Shown here in pieces: positions 1 through 8,167 of a stretch of DNA of 64,000 nucleotides (within the stretch, counting starts at the first letter, position 1; every line of letters begins with the position of its first letter). Made by a program: the position numbers and the translations under genes. The stretch comes from Planctomycetaceae bacterium. GTDB lineage: Bacteria; Planctomycetota; Planctomycetia; Pirellulales; Pirellulaceae. The notes under the pieces were generated by a model. That model saw only the letters and a program-made list of their open reading frames with translations. It searched no databases and was not told the origin of the DNA. The DNA is taken from positions 372,001-436,000 of the forward strand of contig JACKHM010000004.1 of assembly GCA_020638995.1 (NCBI GenBank). Reading direction: 5' to 3'.

Positions 1-1
1 C

Positions 2-778
2 TTCGCGGACTTTCGCGGCACGCTCGTGTCGGACGCTTACGTCGGCTACGAGTTTCTACAGCCTTATTCGCAAGGTCGGATTGTTCTCGCTGGCTGCCAT
101 GCGCATGCACGTCGCAAGTTCGAGGAGTTGCATGCACTCGGCCCGACGCAGCACACGGCAACAGCGATGGGCTACTTCCAACGTCTGTTCGACATCGAAG
201 ATGAACTGCGTGATGTGTCGGACGAAGTCCGTCACCAACAGCGACAACTTCGTTCGCGTGAGTTGCTGACGGAGTTCAAGCGTTGGATGGATGAGCAACT
301 GGAAACACTGCGTCCGAAACACGACTTGCGTGGCGCGATCCAATACATGACGAGCCGTTGGGAGTGCTTCGAGCGTTTCCTGGAATCCGGTGCTATTCCA
401 TTCGATAATAACGCGTCGGAGCAAGCGGTGAAAAACCCGGTAATGGGAAAGAAGGCCTGGCTGTTCTTTGGCAGTCCGGCGGGGGGAGCTGCAGCCGCAG
501 TCATGTACACGTTGACCGCCACATGCCGTCGCTTGCGAATCGATCCTTACGCTTACCTGCGCGACGTCTTCGAGCGTTTGCCACAACTCCAATCCGCTGC
601 GAGCGCAGCCGAGGACTCAACCTACTTGCTACCGTTGCTGCCGGATCGTTGGCTCGCCGAACATCCCGAGAGCGTACTTCCGATGCGGACGACGGAATCC
701 AACAACAAAGCCGTGCGCCGCCGCAACCAACGTACCCAACGCCGCCGGGCGCTCGCCCGAGCAAATCGCAAACGCTAA
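2..778 (+). CDS. IS66-family transposase (TnpC), C-terminal part, cut by window edge
   Basis: The frame is already open at base 2, ahead of the first possible start (GTG at 26), so this is the last ~258 codons of a gene that begins outside the window. It shows the second half of an IS66 DDE transposase. 'DAYVGYE' holds the second catalytic Asp, 'GCHAHARRKF' is the conserved block after it, and 'NNASEQAVKN' with 'GKKAWLFFGS' holds the catalytic Glu region. The C-terminus is a basic tail rich in Arg. IS66 transposases catalyse cut-and-paste movement and normally need TnpA/TnpB partners, which are not visible here. The right terminal repeat could not be placed with confidence. No frameshift is seen in the visible part. 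Confidence 0.9.
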   Translation, partial: FADFRGTLVSDAYVGYEFLQPYSQGRIVLAGCHAHARRKFEELHALGPTQHTATAMGYFQRLFDIEDELRDVSDEVRHQQRQLRSRELLTEFKRWMDEQLETLRPKHDLRGAIQYMTSRWECFERFLESGAIPFDNNASEQAVKNPVMGKKAWLFFGSPAGGAAAAVMYTLTATCRRLRIDPYAYLRDVFERLPQLQSAASAAEDSTYLLPLLPDRWLAEHPESVLPMRTTESNNKAVRRRNQRTQRRRALARANRKR

Positions 779-1517
779 CATCTGCCTCACAAATGCTCGC
801 CAAACCGACGACGCACGCAATACGTCAGCGGATGTAACGCTCACATGACATCCGCGCGCACAGTCCTGCCTTTCTCGCCGACCGATGCCATAGCGGTGGC
901 ACCCTGGCCACTAGGCAAAAGTGTTGCCAGTAAATCCGCCTCGCGTGTGCGGCGAGACACTTACGCGTCGCCGAAAGCATGCCGTGCGATCGCCCCGTCT
1001 TGCGAGGACGTTTACAGAAGGTGAAATGCACGTCGCTAGATAGTTTCTCGTGATCTTGGGTGACAACTTAAGTATGCAAGCATGCAATCCGGTATCTCCA
1101 AGGAACCATTCTCACGACACAATACACTATTCTAAATGCCGAGTGCTGAACTCGGATTACTGACACTTGACCGTTTAGATGTCAAAAGTGACTCCATGGA
1201 TGTGGAGTTTGGTGGCTTAGTCGTTGGCCTGCCTTAGTGGGAGAAAACAGGTGATGCAAAAGGGTCACGTGTGCAAGGAATGAAGTCGATTCCGAGCCAC
1301 GTCTATATTCAAGCGGAGGGCAAGCGATTCGAGCCCGTGATTTTGTTCGCTTTCATGCTCCACCGGTTCGTTCCCAGAGTAACTGTCAACTAACTCTTAC
1401 CGTTGTTCGTTGAAGTTTCGGAATTCGCTGTCGCGGAGGCGCGTGCTGTAGCAAAGTGTAGTTAAGCACCTTGAATTGCACTGAATCCGCCGCAACTCCT
1501 GGTGATTTGCAGAATTC
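779..1517. other. Intergenic stretch between IS66 tail and sulfatase remnant
   Basis: No convincing gene on either strand. The first part should contain the right end of the IS66 element, but no partner repeat is available to prove it. The part next to 1517 is where the rest of a third sulfatase gene would be expected (see the remnant at 1518-1697); no sulfatase motifs remain there. Confidence 0.5.
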
Positions 1518-1697
1518 TCAATATCTACGATTTTCGGTGTTTCTAGCAGATCCTATGGCACTCCCGACCAGATCATCAGACTTATCGTCGGTGAGGATGA
1601 GAAGGACGTTTGTTTTCTGAGTGTCTTCATCGGCGTTTGCGGCCATTGCCGCGCAACTCAGTACCACTGCCGTGAAGATGACGAGCTTGCTTTTCAT
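1518..1697 (-). pseudogene. 5' remnant of a third secreted sulfatase
   Basis: This 59-codon frame starts with a signal peptide ('MKSKLVIFTAVVLSCAAMAA') and goes straight into the sulfatase N-terminal metal-site strand 'NVLLILTDDKSDDL'. It then loses the family pattern: the expected 'TPNIDRL' stretch appears only as 'NTENRRY', and the frame stops. The Cys/Ser-x-Pro-x-Arg active-site motif and everything after it are missing. Its ATG overlaps the stop of the sulfatase gene before it by four bases (ATGA), the same junction that links the two intact sulfatases. It is therefore best read as the broken last gene of a sulfatase operon, truncated by deletion or by the nearby IS66 insertion. Confidence 0.75.
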
Positions 1698-3214
1698 GGC
1701 TGTTGTTTTCCGTGTGTCACTTTGCCAGTCTTCTTGTTTGTCCATGTGAAGGCCTGCGGGTCGAAGCGGAACGCACTTTTTGTCGGAGCCGAAGCCGCCC
1801 AGTCTTTCGCGATCCATTCCGCGAGTTCCCGCTTGATCACCACGTGCTCGTTGCTTGCGGCCAGGTTGTGCCATTCGTGCGGATCGGACTGATGATCGTA
1901 CAGTTCTTCGCCACCGTCGTGATAGCGAATGTAGCGGTAGCGGTCCGAACGCACCGCAGTATTGCCTCGCTGGAACTCGATCACGGCAGGGCGATTCCAC
2001 GCCGTTTGCGAGTTTTGCAACAACGGTGCCAGCGAAACACCGTCGTGCGTTTCGATTGCCGGCAACCCCGCCAATTCGTTCAAGGTCGGGTACAAATCGA
2101 GCAGGCTGACAGGCTGGCCGCAAACGCCAGGTTGATGCCCCGGCGCGCTGATGACAAGTGGAACCCGCGTCGCCTCTTCCCACAAAGTTGTTTTGTGCCA
2201 GTGGTCCTTCTCGCCGAGGTGCCAGCCGTGATCCGACCAGAAAACAATGATCGTGTCTTTGGCGTGCGGGCTCTGGTCTAGCGCGTCGAGCACTCGCCCG
2301 AACCGCTCGTCGGCACAAGTGATGCTGGCAAGGTAGGCGCGCACCGCATGTTTCCACTTGCCCGCGCCTTTGATCTTCTCCAGATCGCTTCGTCTTGCCT
2401 CCGCAAACTTCAAGCCTTGTGCGGGCACATCATCGAGATCGTCGTCAGGCACTTCGGGTAACACGATCTCGTCGAGTGCATAGTGGTGGAAGAATCGTTG
2501 TGGCACATACCACGGCAGGTGTGGTCGGAAAAAGCCGCAGGCGAGTAAGAACGGCCTGTCCTGTTTCTGGCTTAAGAAACGAATCGCATACTCAACCGTC
2601 AACTCGTCGTCGTACCCGTTATCCGGAACGCCCAACGATCCCCAGTCGTTTTCGTGGCCGAGTCCCTGCACCCCGCTGAAGGGAAAGCCCTTCGGGTATG
2701 GCACGTGCTTCGACCATGGATAGTTTAACTTGTCGCCGCGAAACCACGGATCTTCGCGAAATGTCAAGGGCAAGAAGTCGTCCCACTGATTCGGCGGGTT
2801 GTTGCCCGCTGTGTGATGAAAGATCTTGCCTGCGCCGGCGACACGATAACCGTGGTTGCGGAAGTGAATCGGGATCGTGACTACGTCGGGTAGGTTCGGC
2901 AACCACCAGTGCCCGTTGTCGTACAAGCCGGTCGTGGACGGACGCAGCCCCGTCATGATTGCGGCTCGCGACGGAGCACACTTGGGCGACGCACAATGTG
3001 CGTTGGTGAACAACATGCCGCGCTTCGCCAGTCGGTCGATGTTCGGTGTATGAACCGGGCCCTCGTAACCGCTCAAACAGTTCACCCAGTCCCTCATGTC
3101 GTCCACGGCGATAAACAACACGTTGGGCTTGGCCTGTTGTTCCGCAGCCAGTGCATATCCGTACTGCAACGTAACAAGCAGAATCAACCAAGCCGGAACT
3201 ATTGAACACTTCAT
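1694..3214 (-). CDS. Secreted sulfatase (iduronate-2-sulfatase-like)
   Basis: 506-aa type I sulfatase that would remove sulfate esters from carbohydrates in the periplasm or outside the cell. A signal peptide (about residues 1-24, ending 'GYALAAE') precedes 'NVLFIAVDDMRDW', the first metal-binding strand, and 'HTPNIDRLAKRG'. The active-site motif is 'CAPSR' near residue 82, where Cys would be converted to formylglycine by an anaerobic- or FGE-type maturase not in this window. 'FWSDHGWHLGEKDHWHKTTLWEEATRVPL' is represented by the typical C-terminal DHG and lysine blocks. The order of motifs and length fit the iduronate-2-sulfatase branch; the true substrate cannot be read. The start overlaps the stop of the upstream sulfatase by four bases, so translation is probably coupled. 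Confidence 0.93.
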   Translation of the reverse strand: MKCSIVPAWLILLVTLQYGYALAAEQQAKPNVLFIAVDDMRDWVNCLSGYEGPVHTPNIDRLAKRGMLFTNAHCASPKCAPSRAAIMTGLRPSTTGLYDNGHWWLPNLPDVVTIPIHFRNHGYRVAGAGKIFHHTAGNNPPNQWDDFLPLTFREDPWFRGDKLNYPWSKHVPYPKGFPFSGVQGLGHENDWGSLGVPDNGYDDELTVEYAIRFLSQKQDRPFLLACGFFRPHLPWYVPQRFFHHYALDEIVLPEVPDDDLDDVPAQGLKFAEARRSDLEKIKGAGKWKHAVRAYLASITCADERFGRVLDALDQSPHAKDTIIVFWSDHGWHLGEKDHWHKTTLWEEATRVPLVISAPGHQPGVCGQPVSLLDLYPTLNELAGLPAIETHDGVSLAPLLQNSQTAWNRPAVIEFQRGNTAVRSDRYRYIRYHDGGEELYDHQSDPHEWHNLAASNEHVVIKRELAEWIAKDWAASAPTKSAFRFDPQAFTWTNKKTGKVTHGKQQP

Positions 3215-4719
3215 TTGCGAGATTCCCTAGCCAGCGGCGGCACGTCTTTCCAGCCAGCCGCAAGCGTCTGCGCCAATTCCTTCACGACGATGGTGTGCTC
3301 CGGCAGGCCCGCGAGGTTGCACGACTCGGAAGGATCCGAGTCATGATCGTATAGTTCACGGGCCACGACTTTCTTCGAGTCCCAGTCTTGCCACTCGACG
3401 TATCGGTAGCGGCGCGTTCGCACGGCGTAGCCCATAATGTCTCCGTGACCACGATGCCGATTGCCACTGCGCGCCCGCGGGTATTGGCTGAACACGGCCT
3501 CTTTCCACGTTCGATCCGGATCGCTAAACAACGGCTTGAAACTGATGCCTTCGACGCCGTTGGGTGCATCCACTCCGCAGACGTCGGCCAGCGTGGGGTA
3601 AACGTCAACATACTCAACCAGGGCGTTGGTTGTCGTGCCGGCCAAAGCCTGTCCCGGCACGGCAACAATCAGAGGCACGCGGGTGGAAAGCTCGTAGTTG
3701 TTGGCCTTGGTCCAGAGTCCCTGCTCGCCAAGGTGATACCCGTGATCGCCCCACAACACGACAATCGTCTTTTCAGTGAGCTTCAGCCTTGTCAGTTCAT
3801 CAAGCAGTCGTCCCACCAAAGCGTCAACGTAGCTAACACAGGCGTAGTAACCGTGACGCAACTCACGGACTTTCTCTGTCGCAAGTTTTCCGTTGCTGGA
3901 AATGTCGGTATAGCCCTCCAGTTCCTGCCAGCTACGCGTTGCCAGTTCCGGTGCATCTTGCGGATGCTTGTCGAAGGTTGGCAACGGAAGCTCCGCACGG
4001 TTGTACATATCCCAGTACTTCTGTGGAGCACAAAATGGCAAATGCGGTTTGCGAAAACCGACTGCAAGGAAGAAAGGCTTCTGCGCCGTGTTTAGCTTGG
4101 CAAGCGTGCGCATCGCCGCATCGCAGACAATGCCATCGACGTAGGCGTTATCTAAGACATCCGCAGCTTCGGTGGATGAATGTTTCAGGCCTCCGCCTTG
4201 CAGATTCTTGGGTAACGCATATCGCAACTTCGGGTCGCGAACAACATCGTACTGCGGCTCGATTGACCATGAAGGCGGATCCTTCGCTGGCTTGCCGCTG
4301 CCGTGATAGATCTTGCCAAGGCTTTGCGTGTGGTACCCATTGTCTCTGAAGTGCTGCGGCAACGTCACGACATCTGGGATTGCGTCGCGAAAGTGTGTGT
4401 CAAGGTCCCACACCCGAATTGTATCCGGCCTCCGCCCCGTCAGCAGTGAGAGCCTGGAGGGACTACATACGGCCTGCTGACAATACGCTCGATTGAAGAC
4501 CGTGCCTCGACTCGCCAATCGGTCGATGTTCGGCGTGACGGCAACTTTATCGCCGTAACAACCCAGTGTCGGTCGCAGATCATCAACCGCGATAAAGAGA
4601 ACATTGAGGCGAGTTTCGATCTCCCACGCACTGGCGGGTCGCAGCAGCATCGTACCGACGAGCAAAAAACAGGCGAGCTTGGTTACTCGCTTTACCGTAG
4701 GCGCCCAGTCCCTCATCAT
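3211..4719 (-). CDS. Secreted sulfatase (iduronate-2-sulfatase-like)
   Basis: 502-aa type I sulfatase paralogous to its downstream neighbour. After a basic N-terminus and a hydrophobic signal segment (about residues 14-32), it has 'NVLFIAVDDLRPTLGCYG', 'TPNIDRLASRG' and the active-site motif 'CSPSR' at about residue 85 (Cys-type, needs formylglycine maturation). 'LWGDHGYHLGEQGLW' and 'ELSTRVPLIV' are the later metal- and sulfate-site blocks. The start could be either of two adjacent ATG codons (4719 or 4716). It lies 13 bases after tspO and overlaps the next sulfatase by four bases, so the three genes look like one transcript. Likely role: desulfation of algal or animal sulfated glycans, a common planctomycete lifestyle trait. 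Confidence 0.93.
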   Translation of the reverse strand: MMRDWAPTVKRVTKLACFLLVGTMLLRPASAWEIETRLNVLFIAVDDLRPTLGCYGDKVAVTPNIDRLASRGTVFNRAYCQQAVCSPSRLSLLTGRRPDTIRVWDLDTHFRDAIPDVVTLPQHFRDNGYHTQSLGKIYHGSGKPAKDPPSWSIEPQYDVVRDPKLRYALPKNLQGGGLKHSSTEAADVLDNAYVDGIVCDAAMRTLAKLNTAQKPFFLAVGFRKPHLPFCAPQKYWDMYNRAELPLPTFDKHPQDAPELATRSWQELEGYTDISSNGKLATEKVRELRHGYYACVSYVDALVGRLLDELTRLKLTEKTIVVLWGDHGYHLGEQGLWTKANNYELSTRVPLIVAVPGQALAGTTTNALVEYVDVYPTLADVCGVDAPNGVEGISFKPLFSDPDRTWKEAVFSQYPRARSGNRHRGHGDIMGYAVRTRRYRYVEWQDWDSKKVVARELYDHDSDPSESCNLAGLPEHTIVVKELAQTLAAGWKDVPPLARESRK

Positions 4720-4732
4720 CGCACTCCGGTAT

Positions 4733-5221
4733 TTATTGTGCCCCAGGATTTAAGTGCCAGATCCCATAGTTTAACACGACAGCGAAACTGACCCACGCTA
4801 AATACGGCACCATCAGCCAGCCAGCAAGCGTTGATCGTCGAAAGAACATGACAGTCGTCGCCATGATCGCCGACCACAGGACGACGATCTCTAGCGCCGC
4901 CCATCCCGGCTGGTGCAATCCGAAGAAGATCCACGACCAGCAGACATTCAAGCTGAGTTGCACGCCGAACAGCACCAGCGGCGTCTTCGCATCGCGAAAG
5001 CCCGCGGGTTTCCAGATGTGCCAGGCCGCAATCGCCATCAGGATGTAGAGGGCGGTCCACACGGGGCCAAAGACGTAGTCCGGTGGATTCCACGACGGTT
5101 TGTCGAGCGTTCTGTACCAGCCTTCGATCTCCGGTGTTGTGGCAATCGCACCCAACCCACCCGCGCCGAGGCAGACGAGCAGGATCAAGATCAGTCCCAT
5201 CCATCGAACGCTTGCAGTCAT
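4733..5221 (-). CDS. tspO: TspO/MBR family tryptophan-rich sensory membrane protein
   Basis: 162-aa inner-membrane protein with five hydrophobic segments, the fold of TspO (the bacterial relative of the mitochondrial translocator protein). Family hallmarks are 'GWYRTLDKPSWNPPDYVFGP' early on, then 'VWTALYILMAIAAW', 'LNVCWSWIFFGL', and 'YLAWVSFAVVLNYGIW' near the end. TspO proteins bind porphyrins and cholesterol-like ligands and influence tetrapyrrole or stress responses; which applies here is unknown. It is the first gene of the unit running into two sulfatases, with only 13 bases between them, although no functional link between TspO and sulfatases is established. Confidence 0.93.
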   Translation of the reverse strand: MTASVRWMGLILILLVCLGAGGLGAIATTPEIEGWYRTLDKPSWNPPDYVFGPVWTALYILMAIAAWHIWKPAGFRDAKTPLVLFGVQLSLNVCWSWIFFGLHQPGWAALEIVVLWSAIMATTVMFFRRSTLAGWLMVPYLAWVSFAVVLNYGIWHLNPGAQ

Positions 5222-5334
5222 GAAGTGCCCCGATAGCCAAACAGCCAGCGTGCTGTCGTAGTCTCGATATCAGTCACGTAGTTCTTTCGAGGATTTGAGT
5301 GTGGCGGAAAAACAGTTCGTAATATACAAGATAA

Positions 5335-5369
5335 CCCCCGGCCCGATTTCTCAGACCAGGGGCATTTTT
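5335..5369 (+). terminator. Possible hairpin terminator between convergent ends
   Basis: Bases 5335-5341 can pair with 5356-5362 (six pairs with one mismatch), followed by five T on the plus strand. It lies just past the stop of the minus-strand TROVE gene, so it would mainly block plus-strand transcription. On the minus strand the tract after the hairpin is only weakly T-rich. Low confidence. Confidence 0.3.
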
Positions 5370-5387
5370 GGTTCACGACAAAGCCTG

Positions 5388-7004
5388 TTACAGCTCGATC
5401 GATTCGACTTCGGCGACGAAACGGTTGGCGTCGTCGCTCAGGTACGAGGCGACTACGTTGAATACGGCGTCACTGAAGCCGCCGATGTTCAGGATGTCGT
5501 CGCGGTCGGGAGCCTGCGTCGATCCGTAAGGCTGGATGTCGATGCAAACCAGCTTCGGGGTCGTGACGCCGAGTCGCTTTTGGTTCTCGACGAACTTCTG
5601 CCACTCGGTCATCACGCCGGTCGAACCGTGGCGGCCTGTACCAACCCAGCTCTCCATATCACTGACCAGCACGCAGCCAGCAAACTTACGCTTGCTGTAC
5701 TTCGTGTTCGCCTGGTGCAGCGGCAGCGAGCAGTTGGTTCCACCGCCACCGTACTTCGCCAGCCGCTCCGATAGACTCAGGATCGAGTCGCTCGGATCGA
5801 TGCGGACGTCGTAGACGCGGGTATCGAACGGAATAACCACGCTTTCCGGGTTGCGACGTAAGATCGCCGCGGCGAACAATGCCGCCACGTCGACGCAACG
5901 CATCTTCGTGGTCGCACCACGGCCACACCAACCGGTCGCCGGCATCGACATCGAACCGGACGTGTCCAGACCGATGACGACCGGACCTGGCAGTTCCGGC
6001 ACGTTACCGCAAGCGATCTCGGCAGCCTGATGCAGCGCCGCACGGATCTTCTGCGGAACCTCCGGCGCAGCGCTGGTGTACGCAGCCAGGAACTGGTACG
6101 GGAACTGTCGCGAGCGACGGATTTCGTCGGCGTCGCTCAACCGATCAGCCACGTAGTGCACCATGTCCCAGTCCTTCAGTACCTCGTGACGCAGCAGCGT
6201 GTTGAGGTTCATCCGCAGTGCCTGCGGTCCCATCTGTCGGGCGATAGCCTTCCAGACGAGCGGACCCTTAGCCGCGTCGGCCAGCAAGTCCCAACGGACC
6301 GCCTTGGAAAAGTCGCCGGCGATCAACGTCTGTGCCTCAGCCGTGTCGGCGTTGCGGTACGCGATCAACGCCTGAACCAGCGCTGGCAGATTAGCCTCGG
6401 TCGCCGGAGCCCACTTGTTGGTCTCCTTGTCCGTCAGCCAACCGAACAGTGCACGCCGTTGGTTGTCCTTGGGCGTTGGCCGAGCCATCCGCAGTACGTC
6501 GCGCAGACTTGGATCGTTACCGATCGAAGCCGACAGCAGCTTGCCCACCGAGGCATCGTTCAGCCAGCGCTGGAACGCTCGCTGTAGCGACGACGACAAG
6601 CTAGTGCGACCGAACTGTCCCGAGCGAACCATCTGGAACATCGTGCGTAGAACGCGACCGTTGTCGACGACGCGACCAAACACGCGATGCATCAACTCCG
6701 TGTCACGCTTCGACAGCACGACCAACAGCGCGGCCGGCATGTCCTTCATGTAGGCATGCTCGCGCGCGTAAACCGCAAGCTTGGCCAGGAACACGTTGTC
6801 GTCGACCTGGTCGATCAGCTTTCGCATCTCGTCGAGCTGGCTCTGGGCGCTTGCGTAGTAGACGCCATTAAAGCAGCCAGTGGCCGCCATCTGCGCCAGC
6901 GCATGCTTGGCCGAGAACTTGTAGGCGCGGCCGCCCACCTCGTTCCGAGTGTCCGTGCGCGGTAGCTTGCTCTTGATGCTGGAAAACAAAGTCGTGTTGG
7001 CCAT
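5388..7004 (-). CDS. rsr: TROVE-domain Ro60/Rsr-like RNA-binding protein
   Basis: 538-aa orthologue of the Ro 60 kDa autoantigen. Residues about 1-330 form the TROVE module of helical HEAT-like repeats that makes the RNA-binding ring ('AYKFSAKHALAQMAATGCFNG', 'KLAVYAREHAYMKDMPAALL'). The C-terminal third is a von Willebrand A domain with the metal-site motif 'GLDTSGSMS' and the later 'GTNCSLPL' and 'VLVSDMES' elements. Bacterial Rsr proteins bind Y RNAs on the outside of the ring and misfolded RNA ends in the centre, and can tether exonucleases such as PNPase. Two Y-RNA-like genes lie upstream on the same strand (8037-8160 and 8677-8826), which supports the call. A purine-poor leader 'GAGGTCACG' precedes the ATG at 7004. 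Confidence 0.95.
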   Translation of the reverse strand: MANTTLFSSIKSKLPRTDTRNEVGGRAYKFSAKHALAQMAATGCFNGVYYASAQSQLDEMRKLIDQVDDNVFLAKLAVYAREHAYMKDMPAALLVVLSKRDTELMHRVFGRVVDNGRVLRTMFQMVRSGQFGRTSLSSSLQRAFQRWLNDASVGKLLSASIGNDPSLRDVLRMARPTPKDNQRRALFGWLTDKETNKWAPATEANLPALVQALIAYRNADTAEAQTLIAGDFSKAVRWDLLADAAKGPLVWKAIARQMGPQALRMNLNTLLRHEVLKDWDMVHYVADRLSDADEIRRSRQFPYQFLAAYTSAAPEVPQKIRAALHQAAEIACGNVPELPGPVVIGLDTSGSMSMPATGWCGRGATTKMRCVDVAALFAAAILRRNPESVVIPFDTRVYDVRIDPSDSILSLSERLAKYGGGGTNCSLPLHQANTKYSKRKFAGCVLVSDMESWVGTGRHGSTGVMTEWQKFVENQKRLGVTTPKLVCIDIQPYGSTQAPDRDDILNIGGFSDAVFNVVASYLSDDANRFVAEVESIEL

Positions 7005-7201
7005 CGTGACCTCCTCTCAACAAAAAATGATCCGACGAAGCGTGGGCAGAGTTGCCGCGTCTGATACGCTGGAAGCTCCCACTTCCGTGGCTACCGGCGA
7101 GGTGTGCCCTCAGATCGGTTCGTGGATGCGATCCACACCTTCAGTCGGATTGGTATACTGACAGCCACTACTGTTGCTCGGTTCGCCTCGTTATCGATGA
7201 A

Positions 7202-7459
7202 ATGTCCAAGACAGTGATGCCATCCACCGTCGAACAACATTATCAGGCACGCATGGATTCGCTTTCACCCAAGGACCGCGTGGGGCGGTGTGTCGCGATG
7301 TTGCAATGGACAAGGGAATTGCTGGCGCGGCAGATCGTCGCTGAACATGGTCCGATGCCGGCCGAACGATTGAAGTGGGAAGTCGCCAAGCGTATGTACG
7401 ACGCCGATCCGGCGGCGAGGGAGATCATCGAACGGAAGCTGGCCGATGTTTCCGGTTGA
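7202..7459 (+). CDS. Small conserved-looking hypothetical protein
   Basis: 85-aa protein starting at the ATG at 7202, chosen because the longer open frame upstream has no coding character. It is helical and charged ('LSPKDRVGRCVAMLQWTRELLARQIV', with later 'ERLKWEVAKRMYDADP'). No membrane segment or signal peptide. I recognise the pattern as one seen in planctomycete hypotheticals but know no function. The next reading frame begins at an ATG inside its last codons (7446), the usual arrangement of a two-gene unit resembling a helical partner plus a nucleotidyltransferase-like protein; that second gene is broken here. Confidence 0.7.
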   Translation: MSKTVMPSTVEQHYQARMDSLSPKDRVGRCVAMLQWTRELLARQIVAEHGPMPAERLKWEVAKRMYDADPAAREIIERKLADVSG

Positions 7460-8016
7460 GGCGTTTCAACTCACGATAGGCAAAGCACCGGCATCTTCCA
7501 ACGGCATGGCATTCGTTTTCACCTGACCGGAGGGCTCACCTCCGTGCTCTACGGCGAGCCGCGGATGACGCAGGTCATCGACATTGTTGTCGATAATCCA
7601 GCGGTCACTGATCAATTGGATTCGTTCATCAAGTCGCTTGACGAGTCGGACTTTCTGTTCGACGCCTTGTCGATTCGACGCGCCGTTCAAGAGCGCGGGA
7701 TGTTTCAGTTGTTTGACAACGTCGAAGCGCTAAAGCTCGACATTTATCCGCGGGAGTTGATTGCCGGCGAATTGGATCGCTCGTGCATGGTCGAGTCTTT
7801 GACGGAGTTCAATTGCCGGTTGTGTCGCGTGCCGATGCAGCAGCCGCGAAGCTGATCTGGATCAGCAAGGGCAGCCACAAAAGTCGCCGCGACCTGCGTC
7901 AGATCTATCGCAATTCATCCGCGCCAGACTGTCAACGAATTCGGGACTTGGCACAGCAACTTCAACTCGAGCGGCTGCTGGTCGAGGTGCTTGTCGAGTC
8001 AGACGAAGTCTCGTGA
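7446..8016 (+). pseudogene. Broken nucleotidyltransferase-like gene (two frameshifts)
   Basis: Three consecutive segments of one protein lie in different frames. It starts at ATG 7446 ('MFPVEAFQLTI'), shifts near 7500 into 'HGIRFHLTGGLTSVLYGEPRMTQ', and shifts again near 7800 ('DRSCMVE' then 'VFDGVQLPVVSRADAAAAKL'). It finishes 'QLERLLVEVLVESDEVS' at 8016. The GG..S/T..G..R.T.DID-like pattern ('TGGLTSVLYGEPRMTQVIDIVV') resembles the N-terminal strand of minimal nucleotidyltransferases or antitoxin-like 'nucleotidyl transferase AbiEii' relatives, but the key DxD is changed to 'DIV'. The single-base nature of the breaks points to recent inactivation or a sequencing error. It overlaps the 85-aa gene before it by 14 bases. 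Confidence 0.7.
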
Positions 8017-8036
8017 GTTCGAGCGCGGCCTGAGAC

Positions 8037-8160
8037 AAAACACCCGACGAAGTTGTGGCCAGAGATCCGGCCCGATTGTCCTTCAAGCGGGCCGGGCGGG
8101 ATTCGAACCCGCTAGATCTTACGATCGTTCACCATGTACTCCGCACCGGCAGTCGAGTGT
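8037..8160 (-). ncRNA. YrlA-like Y RNA, copy 1 (T arm and acceptor-like stem, no D arm)
   Basis: Read on the minus strand, the ends pair perfectly (8152-8159 with 8041-8048, eight pairs with one G-U) and are followed at once by four U, as in a Y RNA closing stem. Inside, a textbook T arm (8096-8112; stem GCGGG/CCCGC, loop UUCGAAU) leads into an eight-pair stem (8088-8095 with 8067-8074) closed by a 13-base loop, in the place of an acceptor stem. The D arm present in copy 2 is missing. The order (T arm, acceptor 3' strand, loop, acceptor 5' strand) is a circular permutation of tRNA, the arrangement of tRNA-mimic domains in bacterial YrlA RNAs. It shares 'CGACUGCCGG' and 'GGAGUACAUG' with copy 2. 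It sits upstream of the Rsr gene on the same strand. Confidence 0.75.
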
Positions 8161-8167
8161 GTTCGTT

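Noticed and set aside
7052..7201. Longer N-terminus for the 85-aa gene
   Set aside because: The upstream extension overlaps the leader of the divergent rsr gene and lacks coding character; the ATG at 7202 is better.
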